A stretch of 13,381 nt of DNA from Bacteroidales bacterium (GTDB lineage Bacteria; Bacteroidota; Bacteroidia; Bacteroidales; GCA-2748055): NCBI GenBank assembly GCA_029934875.1, contig JAOZLK010000051.1, forward strand, positions 1 to 13,381. Direction: 5' to 3'. This document shows, one piece after another, positions 6,848-13,381 of this stretch. The notes under the pieces are model-generated. The model was not told where the DNA came from and did no database searches. It worked only from the letters and a program-made list of their open reading frames with translations. Position 1 is the stretch's first letter; the number at the start of each line of letters is the position of its first letter. A program made the translations under genes and the position numbers.

Positions 6848-7382
6848 GGAGTTTTGTCTTTATGAATTTTATTGCCAGCGAGATATGATATTCAACCGTT
6901 TTTGTGGTGATTTGCAGTTTATTTGCAATTTCTTTATGTGACAATCCTTCCGAACGGCTTAGAATAAATATTTCTTTCTGACGCTTGGGCAGCTCTCCTA
7001 TTACTTTGTCCACAATGTTTTCTAGTTCGTTGCAATCATGCTGTTCAATACTTGAGTATTCCTGTGCAGTTGATAGCTTTTGAATTTCGTCTTTAAGGTT
7101 TTTATGATTGAGGCGGCTACGGAGTTCGTTAAGAAGGAGGTTCCTGGTAATTGTAAAAATGTAGGATTGGAAAGTTGCAGGATCCTTGATCCTTTTCCGG
7201 TTTTGCCAGATTCGAATAAATACCTCCTGAAGGATATCGTCAATTCCCTGTTCAAGTTTCAGAAACGATTTGGAAAAATCATATAAACGTGGATAGTAGT
7301 ACCTGAACAGCTCCTCAAGCGACAATTCACTGTCCTTTGATAGTTCTTTTAGTGTTTTTTCCAGCTTAAACTTCTCGTTCAT
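6834..7382 (-). CDS. ECF-type RNA polymerase sigma factor (Bacteroidetes type)
   Basis: The 182-residue product has the two ECF domains. Region 2 covers about residues 23-88, with the core-binding segment DDILQEVFIRIWQNR at 48-62 and FQSYIFTITRNLLLNELRSR at 71-90. Region 4 covers about 120-178, with a helix-turn-helix in LSHKEIANKLQITTKTVEYHIS (147-168). This is the size and layout of the sigma factors that switch on sus-like loci in Bacteroidota. Those normally sit next to a FecR-type anti-sigma gene; here none is seen, and the gene instead overlaps GH92 by 14 bp. It begins 63 nt after the GH105 stop, with a candidate promoter at 7422-7429, so it may have its own transcript. It is visibly richer in A and T than the flanking enzyme genes. 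Its target promoters are unknown; the surrounding locus is the obvious candidate. Confidence 0.9.
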   Translation of the reverse strand: MNEKFKLEKTLKELSKDSELSLEELFRYYYPRLYDFSKSFLKLEQGIDDILQEVFIRIWQNRKRIKDPATFQSYIFTITRNLLLNELRSRLNHKNLKDEIQKLSTAQEYSSIEQHDCNELENIVDKVIGELPKRQKEIFILSRSEGLSHKEIANKLQITTKTVEYHISLAIKFIKTKLHGLE

Positions 7383-7421
7383 CTACTAGTTGCTTAGTGA
7401 GAAATGTCCACACACTAACAA

Positions 7422-7429
7422 CAAACATA
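7422..7429 (-). promoter_or_regulatory. Candidate -7 element for the sigma-factor gene
   Basis: The minus strand reads TATGTTTG, an exact TAnnTTTG match, 40 nt upstream of the ATG at 7382, giving a leader of about 30 nt. No TTTG is found at the usual -33 distance (about 7449-7452). The promoter may therefore be weak or need an activator or an alternative sigma factor. Confidence 0.4.
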
Positions 7430-7445
7430 AAAAAAATTATAGGAT

Positions 7446-8507
7446 TTAAGGTTTTATAAATTCTGCCATGGCACTTGTTGCCCACAGCACTGCAGCCTGT
7501 CCGTGAAAATCTCCTGTTTTCCGCAGGCGTTTCAGGTAGTGCCATTCACTGTTCCTGGCGTTGGTACCAATACAAACATTTCTGGTTTTACCCTTATCAT
7601 TCACATAAGCGGCCAAAGCATTCCACGCCTTCATTACAGTGCCTTTGTATTCCGTCTCAGGCAGGAGCTGTTTATTCAGACCGGATGCCATTGCGAACAG
7701 GAACATGCCTGTACAGGAAGTTTCAGGAAAGCTATCCGGATAGTCCAGTAACTGGTGCCACATCCCGTCTTCACCCTGGAAATCTTTCAGGGATGCCATC
7801 ATATTTTTGTATGAGCCTAACAAGGACTGATAATGTTCATGGTCTTCTGGTAAGACCATCAGGACCTCTGTTAATGCAGCGGCAGCCCAGCCATTACCGC
7901 GCCCCCAGTAGAAGGGCACATCCTCCCGGTGGAAAAAGAGGCCATTCTCTTTTTGAAGGCTGTCACAATACACTTTCAGAGTAAGAGCCGCGTGATCAAG
8001 ATAGACTTTGTCGTGGGTGGATTTATAGGCCTGAACCTGCAAAGAACCAACCATATACATATCATCGACCCAGAACCGTGAATATTCGCTAAGACCATCT
8101 TCACGTGGATTTTTGAATTCATCATCTGCCAGTTCTTTGGCCAGGGTCAAATACTGCTCATTACCGGTTTGACGGTACATTTCGAAGGGCCAGATTCCAA
8201 AAACATTATAATCCACATGTCCCGACTGTGGCAGGCTTTTTCCTTCCAGAAAGGGGGCATAGCATTCTTCCATTCGCTGTAATATGCTCTCGTCATTGAT
8301 GGCTTCGGAAAGCCTGCAGGCCCCGTAGTACGCGCATACTCTCTGGTATCGCCACTTAATACGCTGTTCAACAATATGTGAAACCACTCGTTTGCCTATT
8401 TCCTCGGGTTGAAATTCTAATTCCGTTGGACTTTGTGCCATGATTGAGAATCCGCCTACCAGACCCATTATCCAGATCCCCAAAAATGTTATTACAGCCT
8501 GTTTCAT
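7446..8507 (-). CDS. GH105 unsaturated uronyl hydrolase
   Basis: Enzymes of this family hydrate the double bond of 4,5-unsaturated galacturonyl or glucuronyl residues that polysaccharide lyases leave at oligosaccharide ends, releasing the sugar. From the ATG at 8507 the protein has 353 residues: a Sec signal peptide (1 to about 25, ending SIMAQ), then the (alpha/alpha)6 barrel. Landmarks are HVDYNVFG (97-104, Asp99), RFWVDDMYMVGS (144-155; Asp148/149 fit the catalytic Asp of YteR), HREDVPFYWGRGNGWAAAALTE (193-214), SCTGMFLFA (264-272) and GDFHGQAAVLWA (332-343). The start at 8507 is one base after the stop of the 651-residue protein (TAA A ATG), so translation is probably coupled. An in-frame ATG at 8615 would put the signal peptide in mid-protein. 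It is probably periplasmic. GH88 acts similarly and is the alternative, but the motifs read as GH105. Confidence 0.9.
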   Translation of the reverse strand: MKQAVITFLGIWIMGLVGGFSIMAQSPTELEFQPEEIGKRVVSHIVEQRIKWRYQRVCAYYGACRLSEAINDESILQRMEECYAPFLEGKSLPQSGHVDYNVFGIWPFEMYRQTGNEQYLTLAKELADDEFKNPREDGLSEYSRFWVDDMYMVGSLQVQAYKSTHDKVYLDHAALTLKVYCDSLQKENGLFFHREDVPFYWGRGNGWAAAALTEVLMVLPEDHEHYQSLLGSYKNMMASLKDFQGEDGMWHQLLDYPDSFPETSCTGMFLFAMASGLNKQLLPETEYKGTVMKAWNALAAYVNDKGKTRNVCIGTNARNSEWHYLKRLRKTGDFHGQAAVLWATSAMAEFIKP

Positions 8508-8508
8508 T

Positions 8509-10464
8509 TTAGTATACTCTTTGAAGTTTGTCAAAATCGAGGAACAGTGATTTTCCCTTATATGAAAATGTGAGTGTTTTATCCTTCTTCTCAGCCCTGA
8601 TATAGGGAGAGTCATACCGGCTATAGGAAGTTTTAATCACTTCATTATTAATCAGGAAATCGCCTCCGAATGTTAAGTTGTATTCATGTCCTTGCGACCA
8701 GTACTTAAGGTCCAGAGATTCCTTATTAAATTCCACCCGGTTGTTTTGTATTCTTTGTACAAAGTGTTCAAAATCGCCATCCTTTAACTTCGAACCAGCT
8801 TCGGTAATCCAGTAGACCTGCTTTCCATGTTGAATGATATCATCCTGTGCACTGTCCCTGAAACTAAAATCATTTGTTCCAATAAAAGCACAATAGCTGT
8901 CACCCTTCTTCCCGAAAACATAGTTATTTACCATAAAAGCCGTATCAAACTGATCAAGAGGAAAATAAGCCCGGGTATAATCTAACAGATCAATTTCCAT
9001 GATGGCTTTCTTTTCAGGGATATTATAGATGGAGAGGTTTACATTTTCGTCCTGAACGGAATGAGGGAAATGTCCATAGCCAACCCAATAATTGGGCGAT
9101 TGATGTTTCACACCTTTCTCCAGTGCAGGGTGCATATGGAATATACTGAAGTGATTGCCCATATTCAGACCAAAAATATGTTGTTGGTCGCCATAGGTCC
9201 CCGGGTGATGGCTTTGAACCGTATACATGGAGAAATCACTGGTTTTGAAGGTATAGGTATTCCCTTTTTGTATGGCTACTCCATCGGTCTGCGGTTTAAG
9301 AATACGGTTCAATACGGGCTCCAGGTGCAGCCAGTGGATCAGCTTAAAATCCAGCATCTTAAAATCGGCGACAAATTCATTGGAAAACATATTGCAGTTA
9401 CGAATATGGGTCAGAGAATTACGGACTATTTCTCTGTTTGAAAAGCATTCCATGCCCCATTGCATCATCATGCTGCGGTTATCGGTCCCATAATAGCCTT
9501 CGATCTTTAGTTCCGAAATATCCAGGCCATTGTTTTGTTTGATGATTAGCTCTGAGCTGTCCCTGCCTATATCAGCCAATACAGGCGGCAATGTGTAGTT
9601 ATCACTGACCATCATGCCATAGGTTATTCCGGCACCCAGTTTTCCCCCATTACCCCAAAAATATTGGGTTAAGCCACCCAGAGTGGATCCGTTTCCGCCC
9701 TTCCGGTTGCCTTCATAAGCCCGGCCGCTGACACTTGAAAACATGGTGTTTATACTCTGTGAAGCCACATCGTAAAATAACAGATCCAGGATGATCTGAC
9801 TCTTGATTACCAGTTCTTCCTCACCTGCGTAATCAATGATATTGATAAGTGCTCCGATATCTTCATTGTAATATACCTCTGAATAATATTCGATAAATCC
9901 ATAATTCCAGCGCATTTCAAGCCAGTCGAGCATCCTTGTCCGCGCTTTTTCCATATGTTGTTCACCGGTAAAGCCGCTGTTGGGGAAAACAGTTCCAGGG
10001 TACAACTGACCAATAAGGTATTCGGCTGAAGCAAAAAGAATCTGATGGTTCTCGCTCCAGTAGCACATGGAGTTTTCTCCGGGTTCGTCCCACCAATACC
10101 TGAAGTTTAACAGGACATCATCTATTCTGGATTTGTATGCGGCCGGTATTTGATCTCCATAGTCGTACATGATCCGTACCAGGTTCACTAATCTGAAATC
10201 GGCACAATCGTACTCAGCAGATACATATTTCAGGGTACCATCCAAACGTGTCCAATCAATATCAACACCTCCGTTTACCAATTCATAGTAAAGCTCATTC
10301 TGCCGGGAATCGATTCTTTCGGATGGTCTCCTTGGGATGACCTGGTATTTGGAAATACGGATTAAATCGATCACAATTGTGGCAAGCACAAATACGAAAA
10401 GCAACAGGAAGAAATGCTTTAGTCTGAATTTTCCTATCATATTGTTACTACTGGTATTTCTCAT
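8509..10464 (-). CDS. Uncharacterised 651-residue protein, possible (alpha/alpha)-barrel polysaccharide lyase
   Basis: I do not recognise a named family with certainty. Residues 14-35 form a hydrophobic signal or anchor (HFFLLLFVFVLATIVIDLI) without a clear cleavage site or lipobox. Residues about 75-300 look helical and toroid-like, with FRYWWDEPGENSMCYWSENHQ (121-141) and GFIEYYSEVYYNEDIGALINI (189-209). Residues about 400-645 look beta-sandwich, with the His-rich DQQHIFGLNMGNHFSIFHMHP (426-446) and SPNYWVGYGHFPH (456-468). Broadly similar proteins seem widespread in bacteria and lack assigned activity, as far as I recall. Asn139-His140 and Tyr194 have the same spacing (54-55 residues) as the catalytic Asn/His and Tyr of alginate lyases PL5 and PL17. 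With GH105 next door, a uronate lyase is the best guess. The start overlaps the GH5 stop in ATGA; Met9 is a possible alternative start. Function remains inference. Confidence 0.8.
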   Translation of the reverse strand: MRNTSSNNMIGKFRLKHFFLLLFVFVLATIVIDLIRISKYQVIPRRPSERIDSRQNELYYELVNGGVDIDWTRLDGTLKYVSAEYDCADFRLVNLVRIMYDYGDQIPAAYKSRIDDVLLNFRYWWDEPGENSMCYWSENHQILFASAEYLIGQLYPGTVFPNSGFTGEQHMEKARTRMLDWLEMRWNYGFIEYYSEVYYNEDIGALINIIDYAGEEELVIKSQIILDLLFYDVASQSINTMFSSVSGRAYEGNRKGGNGSTLGGLTQYFWGNGGKLGAGITYGMMVSDNYTLPPVLADIGRDSSELIIKQNNGLDISELKIEGYYGTDNRSMMMQWGMECFSNREIVRNSLTHIRNCNMFSNEFVADFKMLDFKLIHWLHLEPVLNRILKPQTDGVAIQKGNTYTFKTSDFSMYTVQSHHPGTYGDQQHIFGLNMGNHFSIFHMHPALEKGVKHQSPNYWVGYGHFPHSVQDENVNLSIYNIPEKKAIMEIDLLDYTRAYFPLDQFDTAFMVNNYVFGKKGDSYCAFIGTNDFSFRDSAQDDIIQHGKQVYWITEAGSKLKDGDFEHFVQRIQNNRVEFNKESLDLKYWSQGHEYNLTFGGDFLINNEVIKTSYSRYDSPYIRAEKKDKTLTFSYKGKSLFLDFDKLQRVY

Positions 10465-12077
10465 TTTATAGAAATTTCCTCTTCCGCTTTTTCCTTAAGT
10501 GAAAGACTTAACTTACGTTTCAAAGGCTCTTTCACAGGCGATATAAATATTTTCCCGCCATGCCCCGTATCGCAATATTCAAATACGATTTGCTCAGCGG
10601 GTGGAGACATGACTATATCGTTTTGCGACAGGTCTTTTAAATTGGGGATATGAATTACTGTCGGGGCCTTGCTGTTTCCTTTTTCTTCCCAAATACAGGT
10701 GAACTCCCCACTTTCAAAATCGTAATCATATTCAATTAAATCACCTGAAATATATTGTGGATAGGGCCGGATTATCGCATTCTGAAAATAGGGATAATCA
10801 GCAATGTCACCATAGTAGGCCCAGTAGGTATTGCTGAATTTATAGTCTTCAAAAAGATCTACCAGATGCCTGGCTGTTTCAATCATTTTTTGTGATTTGC
10901 CATGGAAGGCTCCCCATTCGCCCACCATAACAGGCATATTCATCCTTTTGCCACTTTCTTCAATGCGTTCAAAAATAAATTCCACACGCTCGTAACTGGG
11001 ATTTTCAACCTCCTTTGTATCCACCACCAGGTCGTAACCATGCGCGGCGTAGACCACATTCGGGTCACGGCTTCCATCGCTTAGGGTGGTGGCTTCCAAT
11101 GCTGTTGATACACCGGTATTCACAAAATAGTTATGATTGAAAAATAAAATGTGATACATATCTACACTGCGAATGGCATCGGCAACTTTCTGATACATGG
11201 ATTGAAGTTGGGTTCTCTCAAAATCGGCACTTAGCTCATACACCGCATCAACCACCCTGGAGTATCTGTCTTTTGTGGCAATGAATTCCAAGGCCTTTAA
11301 ACGTGAAGCTTCATCGGCCCACATGGCTCCCAGCTCTTCTTCAGAAGGTGGCATCATTCCTGTTTCTTCGACATAAACCTGAGCGTATGTTCCAAGCATT
11401 AATGGCATCACCTGTTGGGCTGAACTACCCATAAAGGGTTCGTTCATAATATCGTAGCCGATTACAGTGGTATTCTTTGCATATCGTTTGGCAATGTGTT
11501 TCCACAGTTCAGCGTAGTGGTCCTGTATCCCGACTCCGTCGGAGGCGGGGGTGTTAAGCCAGAAATTATCAAAGGCTGTTTGTACCGCGGGACTGATCAA
11601 ATACGAATCGCTCCACACTGCACCTCTGTAATGATCTTTTCCCTCATCAAGGGTAGCCCAATCGGGGGCGCCATCCGAATATTTCGCCCCGTATAGATCC
11701 TGGTGCATGTCTAAAAAAACATAGATATCATTCTCTGCGGCCCATTGAATGCGCTTATCAATTTCTTTTAAGTATTCCTCATTATACTTTCCGGGCTCTG
11801 GCTCCAGTCCATCCCAGATGATTCCCAGGCGGATACAGTTGAATCCCCAGGTTTTAAACTGTTTAAAGGTCTCCTTCCCCTGAAGAGGGATATAGTTTTC
11901 CTGAGGATTTTTACTGATGAAGTTTATTCCGCTGAATAAGATCTGCCGTCCTTCAGAATCCACAAATTTATGCCCCTCCACCTGTACAAAGCTCTTATCA
12001 TTTCTTTGCAGGTTTGTGGAATTACAAGCAAAAGACAGTACTGCGATGAACAGTATCATTGAAAATCGTGCAAACAT
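10461..12077 (-). CDS. GH5 glycoside hydrolase lipoprotein, endoglycosylceramidase-like
   Basis: This 538-residue retaining glycosidase has a lipoprotein signal peptide (lipobox LSFAC, Cys18), so it is lipid-anchored, possibly at the cell surface. The (beta/alpha)8 domain spans about 30-435. It shows the opening GRQILFSGINF (43-53), CIRLGIIWDGLEP (81-93), VFLDMHQDLYG (120-130), the acid/base Glu213 in IGYDIMNEPF (206-215), AAHGYD (344-349), the nucleophile Glu387 in VGEWGAF (385-391) and YWAYYGD (418-424). A beta-sandwich follows (about 435-515), as in endoglycoceramidase-like GH5 members, then an unusually charged tail (516-538, rich in Lys and Glu). That subgroup cuts beta-glycosidic bonds, and several relatives act on polysaccharides, so the substrate is not fixed. 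It lies 43 nt after susD and overlaps the next gene by 4 bp, placing it in the operon of a polysaccharide utilization locus. Confidence 0.9.
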   Translation of the reverse strand: MFARFSMILFIAVLSFACNSTNLQRNDKSFVQVEGHKFVDSEGRQILFSGINFISKNPQENYIPLQGKETFKQFKTWGFNCIRLGIIWDGLEPEPGKYNEEYLKEIDKRIQWAAENDIYVFLDMHQDLYGAKYSDGAPDWATLDEGKDHYRGAVWSDSYLISPAVQTAFDNFWLNTPASDGVGIQDHYAELWKHIAKRYAKNTTVIGYDIMNEPFMGSSAQQVMPLMLGTYAQVYVEETGMMPPSEEELGAMWADEASRLKALEFIATKDRYSRVVDAVYELSADFERTQLQSMYQKVADAIRSVDMYHILFFNHNYFVNTGVSTALEATTLSDGSRDPNVVYAAHGYDLVVDTKEVENPSYERVEFIFERIEESGKRMNMPVMVGEWGAFHGKSQKMIETARHLVDLFEDYKFSNTYWAYYGDIADYPYFQNAIIRPYPQYISGDLIEYDYDFESGEFTCIWEEKGNSKAPTVIHIPNLKDLSQNDIVMSPPAEQIVFEYCDTGHGGKIFISPVKEPLKRKLSLSLKEKAEEEISIK

Positions 12078-12120
12078 TTGAATTAAATTATGATTTGATT
12101 AACTTGATTATAAAGGTTTC

Positions 12121-13381
12121 TTATCTTACATCCCACCAAAGTTTGAGGTCGATCTTATCGCCTCCCATATTCGCGATGGCTGCATCCTGGTTCTCTTCGT
12201 TAGTGCTTTTTTCTACTGTAAACGGATACTTGATTCGTGAAGGCATATAACCATCGCTTACCCCTTTGGAGTACATATCGGAAGTACGTTGCTCTATAAC
12301 AGGATATCCTGTTCTGCGAATGGTAGTCCATGCCTCGAAGGCATTGGGCACAAATGAAATCCATAGTTGTGTGGCTATTTGCCGGAACATATTTTCCTGG
12401 TCGCCGTAAAGACTTGCCTCCGATTCATTGGTCAGGAAATCCACAACCAGCGAATCCTCAATGTTCCATTGATCCATGGCCATTTCAATGCCGGATTGAT
12501 ACAATTCATTGGCATCTCCCGCTCCCAAACCAAAGAGGGTTGCTTCGGCACGTAACAAATAGATCTCGGAAGCACTCATCAGATACATGGGCTGGTCCTT
12601 GGCCAGGAACTGTTCTGTGGCCAGGGAGGAATTGGCCCGGCTCCAGCCTGCATAGTATGTATCAATTAATCCGTTGGGCATCCCCAGGTATTCATCTTCA
12701 CTCGTTGTAGTTGCAAAAAACGGGAGCCTTGGATCATTGATATCCTGCAAAGCAGTAATGAATTTTTCTCCCAAGTTCAGGGTATAAATACCGCTTTGAT
12801 AATCGATGATTTTATTATACCAGGGATTATACAAATCCGGGTTATCGCTGTCCTGCATTTCCAGCTCTACGTTCTGCGAATTATCTTCTATTAATGCTTC
12901 ATCCAGACATTCGCCAATCACGCTGTTATATTTTTCGGGATCGGCAAAACGGGCGTGCATAGCCAAACGAAAACGCAGCGAGTTTGCAAAGCGGATCCAT
13001 TTATCCCGATCACCCGCAAACAGGGGATCTTCAGCGCTTGAATAGATCTCTGAATCACTGGCGGATTTCAATACTGAAATGGCATCCTGCAAACGACTTA
13101 CCATATCATCGTAGATTACTTCCTGGTCGTCGTATACCGGTTTCAGAATTCCATATTTTCCCATCCCTCCTTCGAAATAGGGAATATCGCCATAAAAATC
13201 TGTCAGCCTCGAGAAATTCATAGTGGCAATAATGCTTGCCTGTGCATTTCTGTCTGAATTCTCAAAATCACCACCCGGTCCGGTCATTTGTAATACTTCA
13301 ACAATATTTCGTATGGGACCATTGTAAATACCTCTGAAAATACGTTCAGAAATATCGCCCTGGGAATGAATATCATTGTAG
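12121..13381 (-). CDS. SusD-like nutrient-binding outer-membrane lipoprotein (5' end beyond window)
   Basis: The frame remains open to the right edge (the last codons read YNDIHSQGDISERIFRGIYNG toward the ATG at 13287), so that ATG is internal and about 419 residues are visible. The lipoprotein signal and N-terminal helices are missing. The segments RNAQASIIATMNFSRLTDFYGDIPY, YDDMVSRLQDAISVL, KWIRFANSLRFRLAMHAR, MYLMSASEIYLLRAEAT, ELYQSGIEMAMDQW and the late WISFVPNAFEAWTTIRRTGYP are typical of the SusD/RagB superfamily, in the SusD-like_2 type of 'nutrient-binding' lipoproteins. SusD sits on the SusC TonB-dependent transporter and captures glycans at the cell surface. A susC gene is expected just off the right edge. 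GH5 follows after 43 nt with no terminator between, so the enzymes are probably co-transcribed from a promoter upstream of susC. Confidence 0.95.
   Translation of the reverse strand, partial: YNDIHSQGDISERIFRGIYNGPIRNIVEVLQMTGPGGDFENSDRNAQASIIATMNFSRLTDFYGDIPYFEGGMGKYGILKPVYDDQEVIYDDMVSRLQDAISVLKSASDSEIYSSAEDPLFAGDRDKWIRFANSLRFRLAMHARFADPEKYNSVIGECLDEALIEDNSQNVELEMQDSDNPDLYNPWYNKIIDYQSGIYTLNLGEKFITALQDINDPRLPFFATTTSEDEYLGMPNGLIDTYYAGWSRANSSLATEQFLAKDQPMYLMSASEIYLLRAEATLFGLGAGDANELYQSGIEMAMDQWNIEDSLVVDFLTNESEASLYGDQENMFRQIATQLWISFVPNAFEAWTTIRRTGYPVIEQRTSDMYSKGVSDGYMPSRIKYPFTVEKSTNEENQDAAIANMGGDKIDLKLWWDVR

Noticed and set aside
7475..7984. Open plus-strand frame of 169 codons opposite GH105
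   Set aside because: It lies wholly antisense to a well-supported GH105 gene and its translation has no recognisable domain or plausible composition.
8508..8615. N-terminal extension of GH105 to an ATG at 8615
   Set aside because: It would overlap the 651-residue gene by 107 bp and place the signal peptide internally; the ATG at 8507 begins directly with a signal peptide.
13285..13287. ATG at 13287 as the start of the SusD-like gene
   Set aside because: The frame continues without a stop to the window edge, and SusD proteins have a lipoprotein signal and N-terminal helices that are absent after this ATG.

Overview
The window reads as chromosomal DNA of a Bacteroidota species, probably an anaerobic or fermentative glycan degrader of the Bacteroidales/Marinilabiliales type. 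The evidence is a SusD-like outer-membrane lipoprotein next to glycoside hydrolase lipoproteins, a Bacteroidetes-type ECF sigma factor, a DUF6263-like protein, promoter elements of the Bacteroidetes TTTG/TAnnTTTG type, and HydG, a maturase of oxygen-sensitive [FeFe]-hydrogenase. The species cannot be named from the sequence alone.

Left part (1-2608), transcribed leftward: a DUF6263-like exported protein, a small predicted outer-membrane beta-barrel protein 12 nt downstream, and a fold-type II PLP serine/threonine dehydratase or serine racemase. A clear rho-independent terminator at 26-60 closes the unit, about 170 nt beyond the last stop codon.

Centre (2609-4231): hydG runs rightward, alone. 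Its upstream region holds a well-matched Bacteroidetes promoter with a perfect 18-bp palindrome between the -33 and -7 elements, which looks like a Crp/Fnr-type operator. No hydE, hydF or hydrogenase gene is in the window.

Right part (4228-13381), all leftward: a polysaccharide utilization locus cut by the right edge. Its order in the direction of transcription is susD (5' end missing), a GH5 lipoprotein, a 651-residue protein of unassigned function with lyase-like residue spacing, a GH105 unsaturated-uronyl hydrolase, then (after a 63-nt gap with its own candidate -7 element) an ECF sigma factor overlapping a GH92 mannosidase-like lipoprotein, and a small doubtful ORF. The GH5/651-aa/GH105 junctions overlap or are 1 nt apart, so translation is probably coupled.

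Working model (inference): SusD and an off-window SusC bind and import oligosaccharides. GH5 cuts a backbone, and the 651-residue protein is the best candidate for a lyase that leaves 4,5-unsaturated uronic acid ends. GH105 removes that sugar and GH92 removes the exposed alpha-mannose. This order of activities suits a glucuronic acid-mannose glycan such as a xanthan-like exopolysaccharide or a glucuronomannan. The 651-residue protein is the best candidate for an undescribed activity, and the palindromic hydG promoter is the clearest regulatory signal.
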